The position numbers were made by a program, and so were the translations under genes. From Candidatus Eiseniibacteriota bacterium (GTDB taxonomy: Bacteria > Joyebacterota > Joyebacteria > Joyebacterales > Joyebacteraceae): DNA of 6,085 nucleotides. Location of the stretch: positions 1 to 6,085 of the forward strand of contig JAUWRQ010000080.1 of NCBI GenBank assembly GCA_030610515.1. Direction: 5' to 3'. Shown piece after piece: positions 1-5,918 of the stretch. Each line of letters opens with the position of its first letter. Position 1 is the first letter of the stretch. Below the pieces are notes generated by a model, which had not been told where the DNA came from, ran no database searches, and saw nothing but the letters and a program-made list of their open reading frames with translations.

Positions 1-20
1 GAGGAGATACTGAGCGGCTA

Positions 21-122
21 GGAGGATCTCGACACGCGCCCGCCGGTGCCTCGCGGAGGATCTCGACACGCGCCCGTTGGTGCTTCGCGGAGGATCTCGA
101 CACGCGCCCGTTGGTGCTTCGC
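21..122. repeat. Three tandem copies of a 34-bp direct repeat
   Basis: Three head-to-tail 34-bp units lie at 21-54, 55-88 and 89-122. Each begins GGAGGATCTCGACACGCGCC. Units 2 and 3 are identical; unit 1 differs at three positions, all C instead of T in the second half of the unit. After unit 3 only GGA continues before the sequence diverges, and the 20 bases before unit 1 do not match the unit, so the array seems complete. The unit is not a multiple of three, so the copies cannot encode a repeated peptide in one frame, and no open frame here looks like a real protein. It is best described as a short non-coding minisatellite of unknown role. Confidence 0.9.
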
Positions 123-417
123 GGACGGGGCCCTCGCCATCGGCTCGGAGATCTGCTCGAGGCACACGAGCCTCACCTGCAACTGGGAGCACAATGACAC
201 CACGGACGATGACTTCACAGCCGACATCACGTCATTAAGACACGAAGTTTTCTTGCGACTTGAGATGCTCTTCCGGGCGCGCAGACGCGGATACGGGGCC
301 AACACACGGCTAAGTGACAGCAGAGCCCCCAGTTAAGCCCTTCTCTCTTTATTCGGGGACCCCCTTTCTCAGGAACACCGGGTTACCGGGCCTCTTTCAG
401 ATGGTGTGATTTCGTGC
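123..417. other. Intergenic stretch with no recognisable gene
   Basis: About 300 bases lie between the tandem repeat and the promoter candidate. An open frame runs through 46-336 on the plus strand. It passes through the 34-bp repeat, has no clear ribosome binding site, and its product matches no family I know, so I do not call it. No tRNA, rRNA or terminator is visible. Part of the region, roughly 190-420, looks less GC-rich than the coding DNA around it, which fits non-coding DNA or a decayed gene. Confidence 0.5.
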
Positions 418-447
418 TTGCACTCGTTTCGTGGAATCCGCTAGATT
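418..447 (+). promoter_or_regulatory. Weak sigma-70-like promoter candidate for the exported protein gene
   Basis: TTGCAC at 418-423 and TAGATT at 442-447 are separated by 18 bp. They match the -35 and -10 consensus hexamers at 3 of 6 and 4 of 6 positions. Transcription would start near 454 and give a leader of about 125 nt before the start codon at 579. This is the best pair I see upstream of the gene, but the match is poor and the lineage's promoter consensus is unknown. Confidence 0.3.
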
Positions 448-501
448 CGCCGGGACGTAAGTGGTGATTGGAAGTTCAGATGTGGGCACTGATGTACGGT
501 G

Positions 502-559
502 GCCTGCGGGATGCGCGCACGGCAGCGGGAGGAGCCTCCCGGTCGGTCCGACCGCAGGC
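502..559 (+). promoter_or_regulatory. Leader region with clustered inverted repeats
   Basis: Three dyads are packed just upstream of the ribosome binding site. GCCTGCGG at 502-509 pairs perfectly with CCGCAGGC at 552-559. Between them, CGGGAG (526-531) and CTCCCG (536-541) form a 6-bp hairpin with a four-base loop. CGGTCGG (540-546) and CCGACCG (548-554) form a 15-bp near-perfect palindrome that overlaps the right arm of the outer pair, so some pairings are mutually exclusive. The cluster could be a structured mRNA leader or an operator, and I do not recognise it as a known riboswitch. High GC makes some of this expected by chance. Confidence 0.4.
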
Positions 560-566
560 ACAACCA

Positions 567-574
567 AAGGGAGG
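567..574 (+). promoter_or_regulatory. Ribosome binding site deciding the start at 579
   Basis: AAGGGAGG lies 4 nt before the ATG at 579. It selects this start over the upstream in-frame ATG at 468, which would add 37 residues in front of the signal peptide. Confidence 0.75.
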
Positions 575-578
575 AACC

Positions 579-1166
579 ATGCGTCGTGGACTCATGGTAG
601 CGCTCGTGGCGGCAATGCTTCTTACCGCCTGCACCGCACAGGCCGACTTCTACGGTAGTCTGCGCTACGCGGGCACCTTCAACCTGAAGGAGTTCGCGTT
701 CGGAATGCAGTCCGACGCGTTCGGGGCGGAGGTCGCTCTCGGCTACAGCAAGCTGACCATCACGGACCTGGAGAATCTGGACGAGGATCTCGAGGGCCTC
801 GAGCCAACGGCGTCGCTCATGTCGCTCGGAGGCGCTGCCTTCTTCCAGATCGCCGGTGACGAGAGGTACGGGTTCGACGTAGGCGCCCGCGCCCAGTACA
901 TGACGATGTCGGTCGAGGCCGATTTCTCGGACGTCGACAAGGCCGACGACGAGACGATCAAGGCGACGCTCTCATGCTTCGCCGTCGGCCCGGTCCTCCG
1001 CGGCCGCTGGTTCCTGGTCGAGGACTCGATCGCGCTCGGCCCGGAGATCTACTTCAAGTACGCCATGTGGAGCTCGGACTTCGAGGCCTTCGGTGAGAGC
1101 GGGGACGGCCCCGGCGCCACGGTCATGGAGCTCGAGTACTCGCTCCGGATGGACTTCTACTTCTAG
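579..1166 (+). CDS. Exported protein, probable small outer-membrane beta-barrel
   Basis: This encodes a 195-residue protein of unknown function. The start at 579 is chosen because AAGGGAGG (567-574) sits 4 nt upstream and because it puts a signal peptide at the N terminus: two arginines, then a hydrophobic core to about residue 16. An in-frame extension to 468 would bury that signal. Cleavage could be by signal peptidase I after AQA (residues 20-22). LTAC at 15-18 also fits a lipobox with Cys18, so a lipoprotein is possible. The mature part has short amphipathic stretches with alternating residues, turns rich in Gly, Asp and Glu, no further long hydrophobic helix, and ends in DFYF. A C-terminal Phe after an amphipathic strand is typical of proteins inserted by the BAM complex, so I infer a small barrel of perhaps eight strands. 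The gene stands alone, has a terminator 28 nt downstream, and converges on the ATPase operon. Confidence 0.75.
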   Translation: MRRGLMVALVAAMLLTACTAQADFYGSLRYAGTFNLKEFAFGMQSDAFGAEVALGYSKLTITDLENLDEDLEGLEPTASLMSLGGAAFFQIAGDERYGFDVGARAQYMTMSVEADFSDVDKADDETIKATLSCFAVGPVLRGRWFLVEDSIALGPEIYFKYAMWSSDFEAFGESGDGPGATVMELEYSLRMDFYF

Positions 1167-1191
1167 AGCACCGGAGTCCAGAAACAAGAAG

Positions 1192-1225
1192 AGGGGGCGC
1201 TTCCTCACGGAAGCGCCCCTTTCTT
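1192..1225. terminator. Bidirectional rho-independent terminator
   Basis: GGGGCGCTTCC at 1194-1204 pairs perfectly with GGAAGCGCCCC at 1209-1219 around a TCAC loop, giving an 11-bp GC-rich stem. An extra G-T and A-T pair can extend it at the base. On the plus strand the stem is followed by TTTCTT. On the minus strand it is followed by a pyrimidine-rich tract, CTCTTCTTGTTTCT. It begins 28 nt after the stop codon at 1166 and is the only convincing terminator between the two converging units. It therefore probably ends both the exported-protein transcript and the ATPase operon transcript. Confidence 0.85.
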
Positions 1226-1300
1226 CACCACGTTCCCTCTCCCGCTGCGTTCACCACACTCCACTGCCCTCCCGGTGTCACGTGATGCTGGACCATATAG

Positions 1301-1322
1301 GAACGGTCGGGCTCGACCGTTC
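1301..1322. repeat. Perfect 9-bp inverted repeat
   Basis: GAACGGTCG at 1301-1309 and CGACCGTTC at 1314-1322 are perfect reverse complements around a GGCT loop. Neither side has a T-run, so this is not a classic terminator. On the minus strand it lies 25 nt after the stop of the possible small ORF, where it could stabilise the 3' end of the ATPase mRNA. Alternatively it could be a protein-binding dyad. Its inner half-site CGGTCG/CGACCG also occurs in the palindrome at 540-554. Confidence 0.5.
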
Positions 1323-1334
1323 GATGTCAGCGCT

Positions 1335-1360
1335 CCGGAGTTGGTATTCACGGACTCCGG
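1335..1360. repeat. Short 7-bp inverted repeat
   Basis: CCGGAGT at 1335-1341 and ACTCCGG at 1354-1360 are perfect reverse complements 12 bases apart. They overlap the end of the possible small ORF. A 7-bp match in this GC-rich DNA may be chance. Confidence 0.3.
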
Positions 1361-1449
1361 CCGCCGAACAGGCGGGAACAGGCAACCGACGACCCGAGGA
1401 TGCACACGATGACAGCCGCGAGCGTCATGAAGAGCATCGCGCCTAGCAT
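1348..1449 (-). CDS. Possible 33-residue membrane microprotein after the ATPase genes
   Basis: This short reading frame begins at an ATG 34 nt beyond the D-subunit stop and on the same strand. Its product starts MLGAMLFMTLAAVIVCILGS. Apart from a few small polar residues, the first 24 residues form one hydrophobic stretch long enough to cross a membrane. It ends in a short basic tail (SRLFGGRSP). Cys24 follows SVA, so a lipoprotein signal is a weaker alternative. The ribosome binding site is poor, only a GGGG about 5 nt upstream, and an in-frame TAG sits directly before the ATG. I know no V/A-ATPase subunit of this type, and a chance ORF of 33 codons is common. The position and the run of hydrophobic residues are the only support. 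Confidence 0.3.
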   Translation of the reverse strand: MLGAMLFMTLAAVIVCILGSSVACSRLFGGRSP

Positions 1450-1483
1450 CTATGCCCCGATGTGTCTGCGCCGGGTCATGGCC

Positions 1484-2107
1484 CTAGTGTGCCCTCACCA
1501 TCTCCTTGACCTTCATCAGCCGGGTCGTGCTCTCGCGTTCGAGCTCAGCTAGCCGGTCGGCGATGAATCTGATGGTCTCTTCGAGGTTTGGAACGAGGAT
1601 GTGCTCGAGCGCGTTGACGCGCCGGCGCGTCTTCTCGAGTTCGGCCGCGATGAGCTGGACCGACTTCTCCATCTCCGCAAGGCGCATGAGTTTGGGCAGG
1701 ACGGCCGCGTAGAGTTCGAGGGCGCGGTCCAGGTCGCCGGTGGTCTCGAGGTATCCGTAACCCAGCTCTGCGTCCTCGGGGAATTCGACGGAGAAAACTG
1801 GGACCTTGAGGTTCATGACCTGCTCCCGGTCGGCCTTCAGGCTCACGATGCGTCGCGAGAACGCGAGCGCTGCCGCCATCGCCGGACCGTCCATCTCGAA
1901 GCGGGCCGACACGAACGCGCGGTGCGCCGTCTCGAGTGCTTTCTCCACCTCGGCGCGAAGATCTCGAGCGGCGTGAACGATACCACGGAACCGGCGCATG
2001 AGCTCCTCCTGCTTGTCCTTGAGGAGCTTGTGCCCGCGCTTGGCCAGCGTCAGACGCCGACGAAGCCTCAGGAGCTGCATGCGGTTGGGGTTGGCGCGTA
2101 TCTTCAT
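1484..2107 (-). CDS. atpD: V/A-type ATPase subunit D (central rotor stalk)
   Basis: This encodes a 207-residue D subunit, the coiled-coil rotor shaft inside the A3B3 hexamer; with F it transmits rotation between ATP turnover and the membrane ring. The N terminus MKIRANPNRMQLLRLRRRL and the block TRRRVNALEHILVPNLEET (residues 160-178) are family hallmarks. Two long helical segments, about 1-65 and 130-205, flank a mid-section with FPEDAELGYGYLET (109-122), which matches the antiparallel coiled coil of the family. The start at 2107 matches the family N terminus. The frame stays open to 2302, but that extra sequence translates the palindromic element and is not family-like. Upstream GGATCAGGGA (2111-2120) is the probable ribosome binding region. 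Unlike the other junctions, D is separated from B by 211 nt. It is the last recognised ATPase gene, with no I or K gene after it. Confidence 0.96.
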   Translation of the reverse strand: MKIRANPNRMQLLRLRRRLTLAKRGHKLLKDKQEELMRRFRGIVHAARDLRAEVEKALETAHRAFVSARFEMDGPAMAAALAFSRRIVSLKADREQVMNLKVPVFSVEFPEDAELGYGYLETTGDLDRALELYAAVLPKLMRLAEMEKSVQLIAAELEKTRRRVNALEHILVPNLEETIRFIADRLAELERESTTRLMKVKEMVRAH

Positions 2108-2114
2108 GTGTCCC

Positions 2115-2308
2115 TGATCCTGTGCCTGGTTGGGGCTGCGGCCTTTTCTCCCCGGACTCGGACATGTCGCGCTGGGGCGGCTCGTCTTCCCCGCGGGCGA
2201 GTTGTCGAGCGAAGCGAGGCATGTTTGAGCGCCGCGGGGAAGGACGGCCGCCCACAGCGCAACAACTCGCCGGGTGAGAAAGGCCGCAGCCCCACCCAGC
2301 ACGGGTCA
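2115..2308. repeat. Nested palindromic element between atpB and atpD
   Basis: This long imperfect palindrome fills most of the B-D gap. The outer arms are 2115-2155 and 2270-2308. Aligned as reverse complements they match at 36 positions, with two mismatches and four single-base bulges, including a perfect 16-base core (GGGGCTGCGGCC and flanks). The inner arms are 2169-2196 and 2232-2260, with 27 matches and three single-base bulges, ending in TTCCCCGCGG. The central loop is about 35 bases and includes GAGCGAAGCGAG. A third perfect 10-bp pair (GGCGAGTTGT 2196-2205, ACAACTCGCC 2262-2271) competes with or crosses these stems. No protein is encoded and no T-run follows, so it is not a simple terminator. 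It may be a MITE-like or REP-like element or a folded intercistronic RNA. The inverted repeats are seen directly; the role is inferred. Confidence 0.85.
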
Positions 2309-2318
2309 CCGGCGCGGG

Positions 2319-3713
2319 TCAGTCCGCGCCAACCTCAGCCGACTGCTTCTTCAGGTACTTCTCGATCTGCGCGGGCTTCACGCGCTTGAGCTCGGAGAGC
2401 GGGAGGATCTCGAGAAGCTCCCAGCCCAGGCGCAGCGTCTCTTCGATGGTCCGGTTCTCATCGATGCCCTGCCGCACGTACCTCTCCTCGAAGACGTCGG
2501 CGAACTTGAAGAACGCCTTGTCCTCGGGAGAGAGCGCGGCCTCGCCGAGGATGACCGCGAGCTCCTGCGCCTCCTTGCCGCGCGCGTAGGCGGCGAAGAG
2601 CTGGTTGGCGAGATTCGCATGGTCCTCGCGCGTGCGCCCCTCGCCGATGCCCTTGTCGCGCAGACGTGAGAGCGACGGGAGCACGTTGACCGGCGGGTAG
2701 ATGCCCTTCCGATGCAGCGCGCGGTCGAGGATGATCTGCCCCTCGGTAATGTACCCGGTGAGGTCGGGGATCGGGTGCGTCTTGTCATCCTCGGGCATCG
2801 AGACGACCGGGATCTGCGTGATCGAGCCCTTCCGGCCCTTGATGCGGCCCGCGCGCTCGTAGAGGGTCGACAGGTCGGTGTAGAGATAACCCGGGGAGCC
2901 GCGTCGCCCCGGGACCTCCTTGCGTGCGGCCGAGATCTCCCGAAGCGCCTCGCAGTAGTTCGTCATGTCGGTGAGGACAACGAGTACGTGCATACCGATG
3001 TCGTAGGCCAGGTACTCCGCGGCGGTCAGCGCCATCCTCGGTGTCGCGATGCGCTCGATCGCCGGATCGTTCGCGAGGTTCACGAAGAGCACCGCGCGCT
3101 CGATCGCGCCCGTTCGTCTGAAGTCGGCGATGAAGTACTCCGCCTCATCGAAGGTGATGCCCATCGCGCCGAAAACAACAGCGAAGCTCTCCTCGGTGCC
3201 CAGGACCGTGGCCTGTCTTGCGATCTGCGCCACCAGCTCCGCGTGCGGCAGTCCGAACCCGCTGAAGATGGGGAGCTTCTGTCCACGGACGAGCGTGTTA
3301 AGACCATCGATCGTTGAGACGCCCGTCTGGATGAACTCGTTCGGGTAGTCGCGCGCCGTCGGGTTGATGGGAGCGCCCGCGACGTCGCGCTTCACCTCGG
3401 GGATGATCTGTGGCCCGCCGTCCTTCGGGCGGCCGAGCCCGTCGAAGACGCGGCCCAGCATGTCGCGTGAGAGACCGAGCTCGAGCCCGCGTCCGAGGAA
3501 CCGCACGCGCGCGCTGTCGACCGACACGCCGGTGGCTCCCTCGAAGAGCTGCACGAGCGCCGTGTCCTCGTTGACCTCGAGGACGCGCCCCCTCCTCACA
3601 TCACCATTCGGCAGCTCGACCTCGGCCAGCTCCTCGTATTTGACGCCGGAGACGCCCCCAACCAAGAGGAGCGGTCCCGCAATCTCCTGGACGGTCATGT
3701 ACTCCTTAACCAT
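2319..3713 (-). CDS. atpB: V/A-type ATPase subunit B (non-catalytic hexamer subunit)
   Basis: This encodes a 464-residue B subunit, which alternates with A in the soluble A3B3 head and completes the nucleotide sites without hydrolysing ATP itself. The N-terminal barrel starts [20 protein letters not shown]. The fold's P-loop position reads SGFGLPHAE (151-159) without GKT, as expected for [17 protein letters not shown] (275-290) and [10 protein letters not shown] (342-351) are family blocks; Arg350 in the latter is the expected arginine finger that reaches into the catalytic site of A. The length is typical. The start at 3713 is supported by GGAGGGGAG (3721-3729), 7 nt upstream. The frame runs on to 3845, but that part overlaps the end of A and is not B-like. 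A lies 40 nt upstream. Confidence 0.98.
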   Translation of the reverse strand: MVKEYMTVQEIAGPLLLVGGVSGVKYEELAEVELPNGDVRRGRVLEVNEDTALVQLFEGATGVSVDSARVRFLGRGLELGLSRDMLGRVFDGLGRPKDGGPQIIPEVKRDVAGAPINPTARDYPNEFIQTGVSTIDGLNTLVRGQKLPIFSGFGLPHAELVAQIARQATVLGTEESFAVVFGAMGITFDEAEYFIADFRRTGAIERAVLFVNLANDPAIERIATPRMALTAAEYLAYDIGMHVLVVLTDMTNYCEALREISAARKEVPGRRGSPGYLYTDLSTLYERAGRIKGRKGSITQIPVVSMPEDDKTHPIPDLTGYITEGQIILDRALHRKGIYPPVNVLPSLSRLRDKGIGEGRTREDHANLANQLFAAYARGKEAQELAVILGEAALSPEDKAFFKFADVFEERYVRQGIDENRTIEETLRLGWELLEILPLSELKRVKPAQIEKYLKKQSAEVGAD

Positions 3714-3720
3714 GCGTGAA

Positions 3721-3729
3721 CTCCCCTCC
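3721..3729 (-). promoter_or_regulatory. Ribosome binding site of atpB
   Basis: On the minus strand this reads GGAGGGGAG, ending 7 nt before the ATG at 3713. It fixes the B start inside the A-B gap and rules out the longer in-frame start at 3845 within the A gene. Confidence 0.8.
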
Positions 3730-3753
3730 GTCGGTTCCACGTGTCGTGCCCAA

Positions 3754-5547
3754 CTACGCCACCGCTCCCTCCGCTGCCACGGTCTTCGCGACGAGGTCCT
3801 TGATGCCGCTTTCGATCCTGCCTGCGATGGCGTCGAAGTCCGCAAGCTCGCTCTCGGGAATGAAGCGCGAGCGGGAGATGTCCTCCATCACAGGGAGACC
3901 GAAGATCTCCTCCGCAGACACTCCCTGCTCGATCGCGTCCGCCGCGAGCTTGTGGAGCGTCATGATGTTCACGAGCATCTTGAACTGCTTCGGGAACGAC
4001 GTGTAGGTGTCGACCTCGTCGAAAGCGTTCTGGTGGAGGAAGTCCTCGCGTATCGCCTTCGCCGTCCCCAGGACGAGCCGGTCACGATTCGAGAGCGCGT
4101 CGACGCCCACGAGCCGCGCGATCTCCTTGAGCTCCGCTTCCTGCTGCAGAACTCGCATCGACTCCGCGCGCATGACCTCCCAGTCCTCCGAGACGTTGGT
4201 CCGGAAGTAGCCCTCCAGACTCTCGTGGTAAAGCGAGTAGCTCGTCAGCCAGTTGATCGCCGGGAAGTGGCGCTCGTACGCAAGCCAGTCCTCGAGCGAC
4301 CAGAAGACCTTCACGACCTTGAGGGTCGCCTGGACGACGGGGTCGGAGAGGTCGCCGCCGGGAGGCGAGACCGCACCAATCGCCGACAGGGCGCCGATGC
4401 GCTCGTCGGACCCGAGGCAGACGACGCGCCCCGCTCGCTCGTAGAACTGCGCCGCGCGCGCGGGGAGGTAGGCGGGATAGCCTTCCTCGCCCGGCATCTC
4501 CTCGAGACGCCCTGACATCTCGCGGAGCGCCTCCGCCCAGCGCGACGTCGAGTCCGCCATGAGCGCGACCGAGTAGCCCATGTCCCGGAAGTACTCCGCG
4601 ATCGTGATGCCCGTGTAGATCGACGCCTCGCGCGCCGCGACCGGCATGTTCGACGTGTTGGCCACGAGAACGGTACGCTTCATGAGCGGCTCGCCCGAAC
4701 GTGGGTCCCGAAGCTCGGGGAATTCCATCAGGACGTCTGTCATCTCGTTCCCGCGCTCGCCGCAGCCGATGAAGATGACGACCTCGGCGTCGGCCCACTT
4801 CGCGAGCTGGTGCTGGACGACGGTCTTGCCCGCGCCGAACGGCCCCGGCACGCACGCAGTCCCGCCCTTTCCTATCGGGAAGAAGGCGTCGATGACACGC
4901 TGCCCCGTGACGAGCGGTTCCTCAGGGCTTAGGCGTTCCTTGTAGGGTCGCGCCTGCCGGACCGGCCAGCGGTGCATGAGCTTGACGTCGAAGGGACCGT
5001 CGGCCGTCTCGAGCTCGCCGATCTTATCCTCTACCGTGTAGCTCCCGCTCGAGAGGCTCTTGAGCTTGCCGCTCACCCTGGGCGGCACGAGGATTCTTTG
5101 TTCGACGAGTGTCGACTCGCGGACCGTGCCCAGCACGTCGCCGCCGACCAGTTCTGTCCCCACAGCCGCCGTTGCGACGAACTCCCATTTCTTCTCCCGG
5201 TCGAGCCCCGGCACGCTGACGCCGCGTGTGATGAAGTCGCCCGTAACATCCCGGATCTTGTCGAGCGGCCGCTGGATACCGTCGTAGATCGACTCGATGA
5301 GGCCGGGCCCGAGCTCCACTGAGAGTGGCTCGCCCAGCGAGACGACCGGTTCGCCTGGTCCCAGTCCACCTGTGTCCTCGTAGACCTGGATGGAGGCGAG
5401 GCCGCCCTTCACCTCGATGATCTCGCCGATGAGCTCCTTGTCGCTGACCAGGACGACGTCGAACATCCTGGCCGCGCGCATGCCGTCCGCTACGACGAGT
5501 GGGCCCGACACCTTTCTGACGGTGCCCCTGACGGTTGTCTCTGCCAT
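3754..5547 (-). CDS. atpA: V/A-type ATPase subunit A (catalytic subunit)
   Basis: This encodes a 597-residue catalytic A subunit, which hydrolyses or makes ATP at the A/B interfaces of the cytoplasmic head. An N-terminal beta-barrel domain (about 1-70) is followed by the long insert (about 110-200) that separates V/A-type A subunits from F-type beta. The P-loop GPFGAGKT is at 235-242, with Lys241 and Thr242. [12 protein letters not shown] (261-272) holds the catalytic Glu264. The Walker B and following segment [15 protein letters not shown] is at 329-343. A helical C-terminal domain runs from about 440. Length and motifs are those of a complete, functional enzyme. The start at 5547 is supported by AGGAG (5555-5559), 7 nt upstream. 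It lies 44 nt after F and 40 nt before B in the same operon. Whether the complex makes ATP or pumps H+ or Na+ cannot be judged without the ring subunit, which is outside the window. Confidence 0.99.
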   Translation of the reverse strand: MAETTVRGTVRKVSGPLVVADGMRAARMFDVVLVSDKELIGEIIEVKGGLASIQVYEDTGGLGPGEPVVSLGEPLSVELGPGLIESIYDGIQRPLDKIRDVTGDFITRGVSVPGLDREKKWEFVATAAVGTELVGGDVLGTVRESTLVEQRILVPPRVSGKLKSLSSGSYTVEDKIGELETADGPFDVKLMHRWPVRQARPYKERLSPEEPLVTGQRVIDAFFPIGKGGTACVPGPFGAGKTVVQHQLAKWADAEVVIFIGCGERGNEMTDVLMEFPELRDPRSGEPLMKRTVLVANTSNMPVAAREASIYTGITIAEYFRDMGYSVALMADSTSRWAEALREMSGRLEEMPGEEGYPAYLPARAAQFYERAGRVVCLGSDERIGALSAIGAVSPPGGDLSDPVVQATLKVVKVFWSLEDWLAYERHFPAINWLTSYSLYHESLEGYFRTNVSEDWEVMRAESMRVLQQEAELKEIARLVGVDALSNRDRLVLGTAKAIREDFLHQNAFDEVDTYTSFPKQFKMLVNIMTLHKLAADAIEQGVSAEEIFGLPVMEDISRSRFIPESELADFDAIAGRIESGIKDLVAKTVAAEGAVA

Positions 5548-5591
5548 GCGTCGTCTCCTGTCGCTGACTCGGTAGCAGCACCCCTAGGTGG

Positions 5592-5918
5592 TCAGCTCTT
5601 CGCCCCGTCACCCAAGATGTCCGCGCCGACGGCCGCGGACACGGCGTCGTGTATCTCGGCGGCCGCGAGCCCCCGGGACCCGGTGACGCTGGGGAGAACC
5701 GTGACCGTCGGAAGCGGCTGGTCCCTGTACTGCGCTATCTGCTCGGAGCACGCCTCGTAGACGTCCTCGGTCACAAACACGATGGACGGCCCTTCGCTCA
5801 CCACCTCGTCGAACGCCGCCCGTGCCTCGTCGACGCCGGACACGGCGCGCACAGTGATGCCGAACGCCGCGAATCCCCAGATTGAATCTCTGTCTCCTAT
5901 GAAAGCGATATCAGACAT
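5592..5918 (-). CDS. atpF: V/A-type ATPase subunit F (rotor stalk regulator)
   Basis: This encodes a 108-residue F subunit (called NtpG in Enterococcus), which binds D in the central stalk and modulates coupling. The family start motif IGDRDSIWGF is at 7-16, followed by a Rossmann-like alternation: a strand at IVFVTEDVYEA (46-56), a conserved PTVTVLPS strand (70-77), and a C-terminal helix ending GADIL (98-102). Its length is usual for the family. The ATG at 5918 overlaps the end of the C-subunit gene by 8 nt, so translation is probably coupled. AGGGTGA, about 4-10 nt upstream inside the C gene, can serve as the ribosome binding site. The catalytic A gene follows after 44 nt. This is not the membrane-stalk b subunit that is also called AtpF in F-type enzymes. 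Confidence 0.95.
   Translation of the reverse strand: MSDIAFIGDRDSIWGFAAFGITVRAVSGVDEARAAFDEVVSEGPSIVFVTEDVYEACSEQIAQYRDQPLPTVTVLPSVTGSRGLAAAEIHDAVSAAVGADILGDGAKS

Noticed and set aside
21..122. CRISPR array
   Set aside because: The units are directly abutting with no spacers between them; it is a plain tandem repeat.
46..336. 96-codon plus-strand open frame (and the overlapping minus-strand frame at 18-305)
   Set aside because: Both pass through the 34-bp tandem repeat, lack a clear ribosome binding site and give products with no recognisable family or structure.
468..578. Upstream start for the exported protein
   Set aside because: It would place 37 unrelated residues before a clear signal peptide, and the good ribosome binding site belongs to the ATG at 579.
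2108..2302. 65-residue N-terminal extension of subunit D, or a separate gene in the B-D gap
   Set aside because: The sequence is the palindromic element. The D family starts at the MKIRANPNRM motif, and no frame in the gap has protein-like character.
2115..2308. Intrinsic terminator or attenuator between B and D
   Set aside because: The palindrome is strong but no T-run follows it in the minus-strand direction, so simple rho-independent termination is not supported.
2460..3713. Missing Walker A in subunit B as a sign of a defective enzyme
   Set aside because: V/A-type B subunits normally lack the GKT P-loop; the arginine finger region is intact, so this is the expected non-catalytic form.
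3714..3845. N-terminal extension of subunit B into the A gene
   Set aside because: It is out of frame with A over A's conserved end, does not resemble the B N terminus, and a strong ribosome binding site precedes the ATG at 3713.
1601..4515. Long plus-strand open frames opposite the D, B and A genes (for example 1601-2389, 2712-3317, 3364-4515)
   Set aside because: They are antisense shadows of high-GC ATPase genes. The minus-strand products are unmistakable family members, and the antisense products are low-complexity Arg/Leu/Ser-rich.
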